Positions 25,984 through 34,268 are shown, numbered from the stretch's first letter. The stretch is DNA of 64,000 bases from Phytohabitans aurantiacus (GCF_027923225.1 NZ_BSDI01000030.1:27197-91196), one strand, 5' to 3'. The notes: a model not told the origin generated them from the sequence alone. Made by a program: numbers and translations.

Positions 25984-26784
25984 CTATGCCGCGTCTTCAC
26001 CCAGCTGGCCGCGGAGCTTGACGAGCGCGCGGGCGAGCAGCCGCGAGACGTGCATCTGGGACACGCCGATCTGCTCCGCGATCTGCGACTGGGTCATGTT
26101 GCCGTAGAACCGCAGCGTCAGGATGCGCTGCTCGCGCTGGTCGAGCGTCGCGAGCGCGGGACCGAGCGCGACCCGCAATTCGGCGAGCTCGAACTCCGCG
26201 TCGGTGCTGCCGAGCAGGTCGCCCAGCTCGGTGGCGCGATCGCCGTCGCTGGTCGGCGTCGACAGCGACACCGCGTTGTACGCGCGGGCGCCCTCCAGCC
26301 CTTCCAGCACCGCTTCTTCGCTGATCCCGAGGTGCGCGGAGAGGTCGGCGACCGTCGGCGAACGACCGAGCGACTGGAGCAGCGTGCTGGTCGCCTCGGA
26401 GATCGACAGGCGCAGCTCCTGCAGCCGGCGCGGCACGCGGATGTCCCAGGTGCGGTCCCGGAAGTGGCGCTTGATCTCGCCGATGATGGTCGGGATCGCG
26501 TAGGCGGCGAACTCGACACCACGCTCGGGGTCGAACTTGTCGACCGCCTTGATGAGGCCGACGGTGGCGGTCTGCACGAGGTCGTCGAGCGGCTCGCCGC
26601 GTCCGGAGAAGCGATTCGCCAGGTGGTTGGCCAGCGGGAGCCAGCTCTCGATCACCTGATCGCGGACCCGGGCCCGGGACGGGTGGCCCGCGGGCAGGGA
26701 AGTCATGGTTGCCAGCAGGTTGCTGGCGCTATCGGCAAGGCTCCGCTCGTCGAGCGGCGTGGTCGGCACAGTCTTGGTCGGCAC
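25984..26784 (-). CDS. RNA polymerase sigma factor, SigB/SigF subfamily
   Basis: A 266-residue group 3 sigma factor of the stress and sporulation type. Region 2 reads PLANHLANRFSGRGEPLDDLVQTATVGLIKAVDKFDPERGVEFAAYAIPTIIGEIKRHFRD in pieces matching the SigF pattern. Region 3 is IRVPRRLQELRLSISEA, and region 4 ends SQIAEQIGVSQMHVSRLLARAL. The GTG at 26784 is preferred over a TTG further upstream because AGGGGGGA precedes it. Such factors are normally controlled by an anti-sigma factor, but none is encoded beside it. Confidence 0.92.
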   Translation of the reverse strand: MPTKTVPTTPLDERSLADSASNLLATMTSLPAGHPSRARVRDQVIESWLPLANHLANRFSGRGEPLDDLVQTATVGLIKAVDKFDPERGVEFAAYAIPTIIGEIKRHFRDRTWDIRVPRRLQELRLSISEATSTLLQSLGRSPTVADLSAHLGISEEAVLEGLEGARAYNAVSLSTPTSDGDRATELGDLLGSTDAEFELAELRVALGPALATLDQREQRILTLRFYGNMTQSQIAEQIGVSQMHVSRLLARALVKLRGQLGEDAA

Positions 26785-26971
26785 GGCGGTCCCCCCTGTA
26801 AGGCAGTTGCGGACACGGGCCAAAAAGCGACACGCATTGGCTGATCAGATATCGACCATAAACCAGAAGTGCATGGGAAATCTAGCCGAAAGGACGATGG
26901 ATAAGTGGTTCGAAAAGGGTAAAAGGGACTATTTGCCAATAGGTGGCATCGTCTCGGTACCGTTGGTTGGC

Positions 26972-27649
26972 ATGGTTCTCCCCGCCCATCCGGTCCGCCG
27001 TCCGCGCATCGTGGCGCTCGTCGGCGTCGACGGCTCGGGCAAGACCACCCAGGCCCATCGACTCGCCGCCGAGCTGACCGATCGCGGCATCCCCGCTCAC
27101 TACTGGCAGAACGCCGGTGGCCGCCGCTGGTTCGGGCGGCTGGCCCGGCACCTGGGACGGCGCGACGCCCAGGGTCTGCTTGGCCGCACCGGCCTGCTCT
27201 GGGTCGAGTCGCTGCTGCGCTGGCTCGCGATCGCGCGGGCGCTGCTGCGCTCGGTGCTCACCGGGCAGGTGGCGGTCATGGACCGGTATGCGGTGTGCCA
27301 GTACGCGAGCATCCGCACCCAGGTCGGCGGCGGCCGTGGTGAGTGGCTGGCGCGACTGGCGTACGCGGTGTTCCCGCCGCCTGACGTGACGTTTCTGCTC
27401 GACGTGCGCCCCGGTGAGGCGTACCAGCGGATCGAACTGCGCGGCACCGACCACGAGACCGTCGACTACCTCGCGGCGGCGAGCGCGGCGTACCGGTCGC
27501 TTCCGGAGTACCCGACATTTCGGGCGATCGACGCCAACGGCACCCCGGATCAGGTGACCCGCCGGATCCACGAGCAGCTGGGCCTCGCGGATCTGGAGTT
27601 CTCAGGCTCTGCCGTAGACCGGAACAGCCGCGCCGCTGGTCGGCCCTGA
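26972..27649 (+). CDS. Thymidylate-kinase-like P-loop kinase
   Basis: A 225-residue P-loop protein. Walker A is GVDGSGKTT near residue 16, as in dTMP kinases. MDRYAVCQYAS gives the DRY motif that contacts the nucleotide base in the family, and VTFLLDVRPGEAYQRI the following strand. Main dTMP kinases usually sit beside holB; this one does not and may be a paralogue with another substrate. The ATG at 26972 starts 13 residues before the P-loop strand; an in-frame ATG at 26897 is an alternative. The upstream 140 nt are unusually AT-rich for this window. The 3' end overlaps the SDR gene by 48 nt. Confidence 0.8.
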   Translation: MVLPAHPVRRPRIVALVGVDGSGKTTQAHRLAAELTDRGIPAHYWQNAGGRRWFGRLARHLGRRDAQGLLGRTGLLWVESLLRWLAIARALLRSVLTGQVAVMDRYAVCQYASIRTQVGGGRGEWLARLAYAVFPPPDVTFLLDVRPGEAYQRIELRGTDHETVDYLAAASAAYRSLPEYPTFRAIDANGTPDQVTRRIHEQLGLADLEFSGSAVDRNSRAAGRP

Positions 27650-28282
27650 TTCGTCGCTGGCCAGGTACCGGATGATCGGTGCGATCTCCTCCGGCTGTAC
27701 CCACCGGGAGTGGTCGGCGTCCGGCTGCGCGGCCCGGTTGGCCGGGGTGTCGATCACGCTCGGCAGCACGGTGTTGCACCGCACGCCCTTCTGCCGGTAC
27801 TCGGCCGCGACCGCCCCCGCGAACGCGAGCACCGCCGCCTTCGCGGTGATGTAGCCGGCCGCGCCCGGGAACGGCGCGACGGCCGCGCGCGACGACACGC
27901 ACACCACCGCGCCTCCGCCGGCCGCCAGCAGGTGCGGCAGCGCGGCGTGGGTCACGAGGTAGGTGGCGCGCAGGTTGAGCGTGAGCATCGCCTCGAACGC
28001 CTCGTACGGCGTCTCGTGCACCAGCCCCGTCGACGCGTACCCGCCGACGAGATTGACGACCGCCCGCAACGGCGCGGCGGCCTCGCCCGCGGCGGTGGAC
28101 ACCGCTTCCTCGACCGCCCCCGGGTCATTCAGGTCGGCGATCACATATGTCGCGTCGCCCTTTTCCTCGGTTGCCGAGCGCACGGGCGCGACGACCCGCC
28201 AGCCCGCCGCGGCGAACGCGGTCGTGACCGCTCTGCCGAGCCCACCCGTGCCGCCGGTGACCAGCACCGTCCTGTCTGACAT
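27602..28282 (-). CDS. Short-chain dehydrogenase/reductase
   Basis: A 226-residue Rossmann-fold oxidoreductase. The cofactor site VLVTGGTGGLGRAV is at the N-terminus, NLVGGYA replaces the usual NNAG, and CVSSRAAVAPFPGAAGYITAKAA gives the Ser, Tyr and Lys of the catalytic site. The C-terminal DTPANRA and SGAAVPVYG segments are standard. Substrate unknown. TACGGT 7 nt before the ATG suggests a leaderless transcript. Confidence 0.88.
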   Translation of the reverse strand: MSDRTVLVTGGTGGLGRAVTTAFAAAGWRVVAPVRSATEEKGDATYVIADLNDPGAVEEAVSTAAGEAAAPLRAVVNLVGGYASTGLVHETPYEAFEAMLTLNLRATYLVTHAALPHLLAAGGGAVVCVSSRAAVAPFPGAAGYITAKAAVLAFAGAVAAEYRQKGVRCNTVLPSVIDTPANRAAQPDADHSRWVQPEEIAPIIRYLASDESGPTSGAAVPVYGRA

Positions 28283-28289
28283 GGGTCAC

Positions 28290-28295
28290 ACCGTA
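28290..28295 (-). promoter_or_regulatory. Likely -10 box of a leaderless SDR transcript (TACGGT)
   Basis: On the minus strand TACGGT lies 7 nt before the ATG at 28282, with no ribosome binding site between. It fits the TANNNT pattern. Confidence 0.4.
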
Positions 28296-28424
28296 TCGCC
28301 GGACCGGATGAGCCGAATGTGGTAGGCGAATGGCACGGTCAGATAGCTATTCTGGCGCCCACGCACGCCCAGTTGGGCGTACCTTCTCAGTACTCGACAG
28401 TCACGGTTGACGGTCCGGGCATTC

Positions 28425-28439
28425 TGAAAGTAAGTTTCA
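28425..28439 (+). promoter_or_regulatory. RpiR-type operator overlapping the murR-like promoter
   Basis: TGAAAGTAAGTTTCA is an inverted repeat of TGAAA with a 5-nt spacer, a form known for RpiR/MurR regulators in actinomycetes. It covers a likely -10 (TAAGTT, 28431-28436) that lies 6 nt before the GTG at 28443, with a TTGACG box 18 nt upstream. Autoregulation is inferred. Confidence 0.65.
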
Positions 28440-28442
28440 TCC

Positions 28443-29357
28443 GTGGCGAAGACGACGAAGGTTTCTGCGACACACGAGTCAAGCGGGCTGATTGTTCACA
28501 TCAGCGGCCTGCTGCCGTCGTTGTCGCCGGCCGAGCAGCGCGTCGCTCGTCTCGTCGTGGCCGATCCCGCCGACGCCGCGCGCCGCACCATCACCGACCT
28601 CGCCACCGCCGCCGAGACCTCCGAGGCCACCGTCATCCGGTTCTGCCGGTCGGTCGGCATGGAGGGATACCCGCAGCTGCGCATCCGCCTCGCGGCCGAG
28701 GCCGCCCGCCGGGTCGAGCCGCCGGACGCCCGGGTCGTCGGCGGTGACATCCCGCCCGGCGCCGACCTGGCCCAGATCATCGCCACGATCTCGTTCAACG
28801 ACGCGCGCGCTGTCGAGGAGACCGCCGAGCAACTCGACCCCGCCGTGTGCGAGCAGGTCGTCGACGCCATCACCGCCGCCGGTCGCGTCGACGTGTACGG
28901 CGCCGCCGCCAGCGGGTTCGTCGCCTCCGACTTCCAGCAGAAGCTGCACCGCATCGGCCGCACCGCGTTCTACTGGCCCGACATACACATGGCGCTCACC
29001 TCCGCCGCGCTGCTGGGCAAGGGCGACGTCGCGATCGGTATCTCGCACACCGGCACCACCTCCGACGTGATCGAGGTGTTGCAGCAGGCAAAGGCGCGCG
29101 GGGCCACCACGGTGGCGCTGACCAATTTCCCGCGCTCGCCGATCACGGATACCGCGGACTTCGTGCTCACCACGGCGGCCCGCGAGACCACGTACCGCTC
29201 CGGGGCGATGGCCAGCCGGTTGGCGCAGCTGACCGTCATCGACTGCCTCTTCGTCGGCGTCGCCGCCCGTAACCGGACCAAGGCACGCCGGGCGCTGGAG
29301 GTCACCGCCGAGGCGGTACAGCCCCATCGGGTGACCTCCGCACGGCGGTCGCGTTGA
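28443..29357 (+). CDS. murR: RpiR-family regulator, MurR-like
   Basis: A 304-residue regulator with an N-terminal RpiR helix-turn-helix (LSPAEQRVARLVVADP, then ITDLATAAETSEATVIRFCRSVG) and a C-terminal SIS sugar-phosphate domain (VDVYGAAASGFVASDFQQKL, then DVAIGISHTGTTSDVIEVL). It is translationally coupled to murQ (TTGA overlap), which points to control by MurNAc-6-phosphate, as for MurR. There is no ribosome binding site; the -10 box 6 nt upstream suggests leaderless translation from GTG. Confidence 0.88.
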   Translation: MAKTTKVSATHESSGLIVHISGLLPSLSPAEQRVARLVVADPADAARRTITDLATAAETSEATVIRFCRSVGMEGYPQLRIRLAAEAARRVEPPDARVVGGDIPPGADLAQIIATISFNDARAVEETAEQLDPAVCEQVVDAITAAGRVDVYGAAASGFVASDFQQKLHRIGRTAFYWPDIHMALTSAALLGKGDVAIGISHTGTTSDVIEVLQQAKARGATTVALTNFPRSPITDTADFVLTTAARETTYRSGAMASRLAQLTVIDCLFVGVAARNRTKARRALEVTAEAVQPHRVTSARRSR

Positions 29358-30277
29358 CGGCGGATACGGACGGCCGACCCGTCGTCCGTATCGGCTCGCC
29401 CACCGAACTGCGAAACCCAAGCAGCGAAGACCTGGACCTGATGTCGACCCGCGAGGTGCTCGGGGTCATCAACGAGGCCGACCAGGCTGTGCCGCTGGCG
29501 GTCTCGGCGGTACTCGACGAGGTCGCCGCGGCGGTCGACCTGGCTGTCGCCGCGATCAGGGGCGGGCACCGCGTGCACTACTTCGGCGCCGGCACGTCCG
29601 GTCGACTCGGCGTGCTCGACGTGGCGGAGCTCGCGCCCACGTTCAACACGCCGCCCGACTGGTTCCGCGCCCACCTCGCCGGCGGGCCCGAGGCGACCCA
29701 CCACGCGGTCGAGGACGCGGAGGACGACGAGGCGGCCGGGGCCAGCGAGGCGGCCGCCTCGGTACGCGCCGGTGACCTCGTCGTGGGCCTGGCCGCCAGC
29801 GGTCGCACGCCGTACGTGCTGGGCGCACTGCGCACCGCGCGGGCCAACGGCGCGTCCTGCGCCCTCGTCGCCGCCGACCCGGGTGCGGCGGCCGCCGCCG
29901 AGGTAGACGTCTTCATCGGCGTCGACACCGGTCCCGAGGTCATCACCGGCTCCACCCGGATGAAGGCCGCCACCGCGCAGAAGCTCGTGCTGAACGCGTT
30001 CTCCACCGCGGTCATGGTCCGCCTCGGCCGCGTGTACTCGAACCTGATGATCGACTTAGTCGCCACCAACGCGAAGCTGCGCGGCCGGATGATCTCGATC
30101 CTCATGGCCGCGACCGACCGGAGCGAAGAGGACTGCCGGCGGGCGCTCGCCGAGGCGGGTGGCGACCTCAAGATCGCACTCGTGACTCTGGTGTCCGGCG
30201 CCGACGTCGCTGGCGCCAAGGCGGCGCTGGGACGGTCCGCGGGCCATGTTCGAGGCGCCCTCACTCACCTCGCATAG
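29354..30277 (+). CDS. murQ: N-acetylmuramic acid 6-phosphate etherase
   Basis: A 307-residue cytoplasmic lyase that removes the lactyl ether from MurNAc-6-phosphate to give GlcNAc-6-phosphate in cell-wall recycling. Family segments are FGAGTSGRLGVLDVAELAPTF (in parts), GLAASGRTPYVLGAL and ITGSTRMKAATAQKLVLN, all typical of MurQ. The TTG start overlaps the regulator stop. The length matches the usual 300. No transporter or anhydro-MurNAc kinase gene is adjacent. Confidence 0.94.
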   Translation: MTADTDGRPVVRIGSPTELRNPSSEDLDLMSTREVLGVINEADQAVPLAVSAVLDEVAAAVDLAVAAIRGGHRVHYFGAGTSGRLGVLDVAELAPTFNTPPDWFRAHLAGGPEATHHAVEDAEDDEAAGASEAAASVRAGDLVVGLAASGRTPYVLGALRTARANGASCALVAADPGAAAAAEVDVFIGVDTGPEVITGSTRMKAATAQKLVLNAFSTAVMVRLGRVYSNLMIDLVATNAKLRGRMISILMAATDRSEEDCRRALAEAGGDLKIALVTLVSGADVAGAKAALGRSAGHVRGALTHLA

Positions 30278-30628
30278 TGTGCCGCGCCACGGGTAAGCCC
30301 TGAACAAGCGCTGAACCACCGACGGCGTACGTCCGTACTGTGAAGTGACGAGGATCGCAGACAGGTAGTGAGCCGGATCGCTGTGCGGGCCAGCACCAGG
30401 TGATGTCATCGACTGGGCGAAACGTGCACAGTGGCCGTCCAATCCGCCCCGAGGTTGTAACCGAATCCCTTGATAGAGCGCAGTGCACAGCAAGTACGCA
30501 CCGGGCTCTCAGCTATTACTCAGGCATTCGTGACACTTTCGACTCACGAGACGGAATCCCAAGCGCGTCTCAACTGTTGTGTAGGTGTCAGCACCGCGGG
30601 GGATAGCGGAGGTTACGGGGGAGGGCTG
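30278..30628 (+). other. Gap of 351 nt, probable promoter region of the sigma factor
   Basis: No gene is seen. The next gene has a strong GGGGGAGGG site before its ATG. The last 80 nt hold promoter-like words (GGAAT at about 30552, TGTGTAGGTG near 30580), but no single promoter can be assigned. Confidence 0.4.
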
Positions 30629-31630
30629 ATGAACGTCGGGACAGCAGGTAACAAGGCAAGTGGTGCGAGCGAGGGGATCGTGAGCGACGTGGAAAGCAAT
30701 GTGGTGATGCGCACGGATGAGGTCGCCGAGGAGCGCGACCTGGTCGGCGTCTATCTGCACGAGATCTCACGCACGCCGCTGCTCGACGCCGCAACAGAGG
30801 TAGACCTCTCCAAGGCGATTGAGGCCGGACTGTACGCGGAGCACCTCCTCGACGAGGAGCGGGTTCCGCAGGGCGTGGGCCGTGAAGAGCTGGAGCGCCT
30901 CGTCATCGAGGGCGAGCGCGCCAAGGATCTGTTCATCCGCGCCAACCTACGGCTGGTGGTGTCGATCGCGCGGCGATACGTGCGGTCCGGCATGCCGATG
31001 CTCGACCTGATTCAGGAGGGCAACACCGGTCTGGTGCGCGCGGTGGAGAAGTTCGACTACGAGCGCGGGTTCAAGTTCTCGACGTACGCCACGTGGTGGA
31101 TCCGCCAGGCGATCAGCCGGGCGATCGCGCAGCAGGAGCGCACCGTGCGGTTGCCGGTGCACCTGGTCGAAGACGTCAACCGGATGCGCAACGTCGCCCG
31201 ACAGCTCACCCGTGAGCTGGGCAGCGACCCGGAGCCCGAGCAGATCGCGGTCGCGCTGGGCGTGCCCGTCGAGCGGGTGCACGAGCTGGTGCGCTGGTCG
31301 CAGGACACCGTGTCGCTCGACACGCCGGTCGGCGACGACGGCGACACCAACCTCGGCGACCTGGTGGCCGACAGCGACGCCCCGTCGCCGGAAGACATCG
31401 TGCTCACCGGTCTGGAGCGGCAGCGCATCGAGGGTCTGCTCAACCACCTCGACGACCGGTCGGCCGGCATCATGCGTGCCCGGTACGGGCTCGAAGACGG
31501 CCGGGAGCACTCGCTCACCGAGGTGGCGTCGCGGTTCTCGCTTTCGCGCGAACGCATCCGGCAGCTTGAGATCCAGGCGCTCGGCCGGCTCCGCGAGCTG
31601 GCCCGTGCCGAGGGCCTTCAGGCGGCATAA
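30629..31630 (+). CDS. Group 2 RNA polymerase sigma factor (SigB/HrdB-like)
   Basis: A 333-residue sigma-70 family factor with full regions 1.2 to 4.2. Region 1.2 is DLVGVYLHEISRTPLL. Region 2 has LRLVVSIARRYVRSGMPMLDLIQEGN and FKFSTYATWWIRQAI. Region 3 has RLPVHLVEDVNRM, and region 4.2 SLSRERIRQLEIQALGRLRE. It lacks the long acidic N-terminus of the principal factor, so it is a group 2 paralogue, likely for stationary phase or stress. ATG 30629 has GGGGGAGGG upstream. A strong terminator follows. Confidence 0.92.
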   Translation: MNVGTAGNKASGASEGIVSDVESNVVMRTDEVAEERDLVGVYLHEISRTPLLDAATEVDLSKAIEAGLYAEHLLDEERVPQGVGREELERLVIEGERAKDLFIRANLRLVVSIARRYVRSGMPMLDLIQEGNTGLVRAVEKFDYERGFKFSTYATWWIRQAISRAIAQQERTVRLPVHLVEDVNRMRNVARQLTRELGSDPEPEQIAVALGVPVERVHELVRWSQDTVSLDTPVGDDGDTNLGDLVADSDAPSPEDIVLTGLERQRIEGLLNHLDDRSAGIMRARYGLEDGREHSLTEVASRFSLSRERIRQLEIQALGRLRELARAEGLQAA

Positions 31631-31645
31631 CCAGAGCAATCAACA

Positions 31646-31685
31646 ACGAGCGGCCGGCGCCTAGTTTGGGGCGCCGGCCGCTCGT
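31646..31685. terminator. Terminator between sigma factor and AlkA-like gene
   Basis: ACGAGCGGCCGGCGCC (31646-31661) and its exact inverse (31670-31685) form a 16-bp stem with an 8-nt loop, 15 nt after the sigma stop. A partial third copy of the arm (GGGGCGCCGGCCGCTTG) follows. It probably serves both convergent genes. Confidence 0.8.
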
Positions 31686-31711
31686 GTGTGGGGCGCCGGC
31701 CGCTTGCCTGT

Positions 31712-32638
31712 CTACGCCGGGGCGGGCTCGGGCAGCCAGCTTCGTGCGGTGCGGGCCGTGTAGGCCCACCAACCCACCCAGCGCCCGTAGCGCTCTCGCA
31801 ACTCGGCGGCGGTCGGCGCCGGCTCGCCATAGACCGCCGTGGCGGCCGCCTCGAACTGCGCCATGTCGAGCGGGGCGTCGTCGGGGCGCCCCAGCACCCG
31901 CAGCAGCAGCCCGTGCGCCGTGAACGCGCCGATCCCCGGCACCGCGAGCAGAGCCTTCCGCACATCGCCGTACGCCCCGGTGCGCAGCCACTCCTCGTCG
32001 AGCGCCAGCACGCCTTCGACCACCTCACGCACGCGGCGCAGGCGCTGGCGATTGCCCGCGTATCGCAGCAACTCCTCGTCGGTGAGCGCCGCCACGGCGG
32101 CCAGCGACGGAAACGCGACGTGGCGCACACCGTCGACCTCCAGCGCCGGACCGTGCTCGGCGGCCAGCCGGCGCTTGCGGGCCGCGGCGAACCACTGCGT
32201 GCTCCGCTGGGTCAGCGCGAAATACACGGCACCCTCGGCGAGTGACGCGAATCGCACCTGGTGCAAACCGTGGGCGGCGCTCAGAAGCGGCGCCATCGCC
32301 GGATCGCTCCCGGCGGCGGCCAGGAAGCCGGACATGTCGTCGTCGAGGCTCAGCCAGCGAGTGACGTCGCTCTCTAAAATCGCGAGCTGGGCGGCGTCGG
32401 GTGGCTCCGCGCCGTAGACGGTCATCTCCACGCCGGCGTCGGCCGGTGCGATCTCGACCACAACCGCCTTGTCGGCGCCGCCTCCCTGGACGCGGAACGC
32501 CTTGCGGACCCGGCCTTCGAGGATCTGGTGGTCGGCGGCGCAGGGCGCGAAGCCCGCCAGCGCGCGCAGGGACATCTCGAACGAGTAGGGCGCGGTGGCG
32601 GGAAGCACAGCGCGGTGCACCACGGTCACATCAGTCAT
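31712..32638 (-). CDS. DNA-3-methyladenine glycosylase 2-like (AlkA family)
   Basis: A 308-residue HhH-GPD base-excision glycosylase. The N-terminus (APYSFEMSLRALAGFAP) matches the AlkA N-terminal domain. GLHQVRFASLAEGAVYFALTQRS is the usual helix before the core. The helix-hairpin-helix is ALLAVPGIGAFTAHGLLLRVLG. The usual catalytic Asp position appears as PLDMAQFE, a modest deviation from the AlkA pattern, so the substrate range may differ. Likely removes alkylated purines. ATG 32638; no operon partner. Confidence 0.82.
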   Translation of the reverse strand: MTDVTVVHRAVLPATAPYSFEMSLRALAGFAPCAADHQILEGRVRKAFRVQGGGADKAVVVEIAPADAGVEMTVYGAEPPDAAQLAILESDVTRWLSLDDDMSGFLAAAGSDPAMAPLLSAAHGLHQVRFASLAEGAVYFALTQRSTQWFAAARKRRLAAEHGPALEVDGVRHVAFPSLAAVAALTDEELLRYAGNRQRLRRVREVVEGVLALDEEWLRTGAYGDVRKALLAVPGIGAFTAHGLLLRVLGRPDDAPLDMAQFEAAATAVYGEPAPTAAELRERYGRWVGWWAYTARTARSWLPEPAPA

Positions 32639-32695
32639 GCCCCGAGCGTCCAAACCGGGTACGACACTTTCCAACCCCGCGACACGCCGGCAACA

Positions 32696-32713
32696 ACCCC
32701 CCGCACGGCGGGG
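32696..32713. terminator. Small GC hairpin
   Basis: CCCCCGC-ACG-GCGGGGG, a 7-bp stem with a 3-nt loop, in the gap between the AlkA-like start and the NlpC/P60 stop. It may stop leftward transcription before the glycosylase gene. There is no U-tract. Confidence 0.35.
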
Positions 32714-32786
32714 GTCGTGGGAACGCGGAGGGTGAGGCCGCGGGAGCAACGGCTAGGACCCCGGCGGACGCCGCGGCAGCTCAAAA
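32712..32786 (+). repeat. Second dispersed repeat, copy A
   Basis: About 75 bp starting GGGTCGTGGGAACGCGGAGG, matching 46473-46547 at roughly 87% by eye. Weaker similarity continues some 30 nt. It lies 28 nt from 84-bp element copy 2. No coding sense is evident. Confidence 0.7.
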
Positions 32787-32814
32787 TCCCGAGATCTTGG
32801 AGGGTTTGGCGGCG

Positions 32815-32898
32815 CGCCGATCAAGGGCGATCGCAAGGATCAAGGGCAAACGCGCGCGGTTTAGAGATCGAACCACGTGCGTTTGCCCTTGATCGACG
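32815..32898 (+). repeat. 84-bp palindromic element, copy 2
   Basis: Same 84-bp layout as the copy at 5367: half arm, then a 57-bp palindrome (32838-32894), bounded by CGCCGATCAAGG and CCTTGATCGACG (one mismatch at the right end). It lies 66 nt beyond the stop of the minus-strand NlpC/P60 gene and has the same orientation relative to that gene as copy 1 has to its own upstream gene. Confidence 0.85.
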
Positions 32899-32964
32899 GC
32901 GCGGGGCGGCGCGGGGCCGCGGGCGTCGCCGCGAGGCGCGCGTGGCGCGCCCGCGGCGGCGCGG

Positions 32965-33924
32965 CTAGCGGACTCGGCCGTAGCCGTAGGGGGTCATCAT
33001 GTCGACGCTGGAGAGCTTGACCGACTCGCCAGCCTGCGGGGCGTGGATCACCTTGTTGCTGCCCACATAGATGGCGACGTGCCCGAGCCCGCTGTAGAAG
33101 ACCAGGTCTCCCGGTTTCAGCGAACTTCGACCGATATGAGCGACCTTGTCCCACTGCATCGCGGCGTTGTGCGGCAGCGACTTGCCGGCGGCCTTCCACG
33201 CGGCGAGCGTCAGGCCCGAGCAGTCGTACCCGTTGGGCCCTTCAGCGGCCCACACGTACGGCGTGCCGATCGCGTTGTACGCGAAGCGCACCGCGACACC
33301 CGCCTGGCCGGAGACCGACGGGACGGTGCCGGTGTACGAGCCGCTGGACGAGGTCGCCGAGCCGTACGCCTTCTCGCGCATCTTGTAGAGCTTGTCGAGA
33401 TCGGCCTCGATCTTCTTCTTACCCGCCGCCAGCTCCTTGACCTGCGCGGTCTGCTTGGCCTGGGCGGCGTCGAGCTTCGCCTTCTCGTCGAGGAACTGCC
33501 GCTGCGACGCGGTGAAGCTGGCCACCTGAGACTGGCGGTCGCGGGCGAGCTTGTCCAGTACGCCGAGGCGGTCGACGAGGCCGCCGTTGCCGCCTTGGAG
33601 CAGGGCGTTCGCGTTGGCCAGCCGGCCCGATCGGTAAGCGACCGAGGCCATCCGGCCGACCTCCGCGTCGGCGACGGCGACCTGCTGCTCAAGCGGGCCG
33701 AGCTTCGTGGCGACCACCTGCGCGGCGGCCTTGGTGGCCTTGAGGTCCTCTCCGGCCTTGTTGTATGCCTCGACGATCTTTTCCAGCTCCGTCGACGCCT
33801 TGTTGATCTGCTGCGTCAGCTCGCTCGCGGATGGCTCAGCCTGTGCGGCGGCCGCGGGCACGATGAGGCCGATGCCCACACCGAGCAGTACGAGGGCGCG
33901 CAGCAGCGTACGCGCGGATGACAA
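32965..33924 (-). CDS. Secreted NlpC/P60 peptidoglycan hydrolase with coiled-coil domain
   Basis: A 319-residue exported cell-wall endopeptidase. A signal peptide (LLRALVLLGVGIGLIVPAAAAQA) is followed by a long coiled coil (about residues 35-190, repeated Ala/Lys/Gln heptads) and a C-terminal NlpC/P60 domain. Catalytic Cys235 lies in GYDCSGL, His282 in GLGHVAIYVG, and a third polar residue in IHAPQ. The layout resembles RipA/PcsB-type hydrolases. The likely start is TTG 33924, with GAGGGG 6 nt upstream. A c-di-AMP riboswitch fills its leader, as is common for wall hydrolases in actinomycetes. Confidence 0.93.
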   Translation of the reverse strand: MSSARTLLRALVLLGVGIGLIVPAAAAQAEPSASELTQQINKASTELEKIVEAYNKAGEDLKATKAAAQVVATKLGPLEQQVAVADAEVGRMASVAYRSGRLANANALLQGGNGGLVDRLGVLDKLARDRQSQVASFTASQRQFLDEKAKLDAAQAKQTAQVKELAAGKKKIEADLDKLYKMREKAYGSATSSSGSYTGTVPSVSGQAGVAVRFAYNAIGTPYVWAAEGPNGYDCSGLTLAAWKAAGKSLPHNAAMQWDKVAHIGRSSLKPGDLVFYSGLGHVAIYVGSNKVIHAPQAGESVKLSSVDMMTPYGYGRVR

Positions 33925-33933
33925 ACGGTGACC

Positions 33934-34052
33934 CCTCTTCCGCAGGCCGCCTACCGGGTTAGCTGACGGATTCGGGCGGGAAGAACGCCCTACCGCACGA
34001 GTGCGGATTCACCCCAATACACAAGGTGGGTCCCCGGTTCGCTCACGGACCG
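33934..34052 (-). promoter_or_regulatory. Cyclic di-AMP riboswitch (ydaO/yuaA type)
   Basis: Read on the minus strand, the leader contains GAACCGGGGACCCACC, then GGGGTGAATC, a variable hairpin, GGGCGTTCTTCCCGCCCGAA and CCGTCAGCTAACCCGGTAGG. These are the conserved blocks of the actinobacterial c-di-AMP riboswitch. It ends 9 nt before the NlpC/P60 start, so ligand binding could affect termination or the ribosome site. The class is OFF with ligand in known cases. Confidence 0.88.
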
Positions 34053-34231
34053 TAGTCACGTTTTGGCGATTCGGCAGCACCGGGCCGGCGCCACCCGGGG
34101 GAGTGACTGACGACCGGACCAGCCGCTCCAACCTAACGTGATCATCGCTGAGGCGGAAGTGGCAGGGGAGTGATTAGTTCATCAAGTAGGGCTCCGTTAC
34201 GGAGCGTGTTGGATCGAGACCAAACCGTCGC

Positions 34232-34259
34232 TTGACGACCTTGGGATCTCTAGTTAAAT
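34232..34259 (+). promoter_or_regulatory. Promoter of the liv-type operon
   Basis: TTGACG (34232-34237) and TTAAAT (34254-34259) with a 16-nt spacer form a standard sigma-70 promoter 43 nt before the first gene. The region from the riboswitch to here is otherwise empty. Confidence 0.6.
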
Positions 34260-34268
34260 GGCCGGTAA

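Noticed and set aside
26785..26823. TTG start for the SigB/SigF-type factor
   Set aside because: The GTG at 26784 has AGGGGGGA upstream; the extra 13 residues are not typical of the family.
30470..30628. Upstream extension of the group 2 sigma factor
   Set aside because: The ATG at 30629 has a strong ribosome site; the extension has no sigma region and unusual composition.
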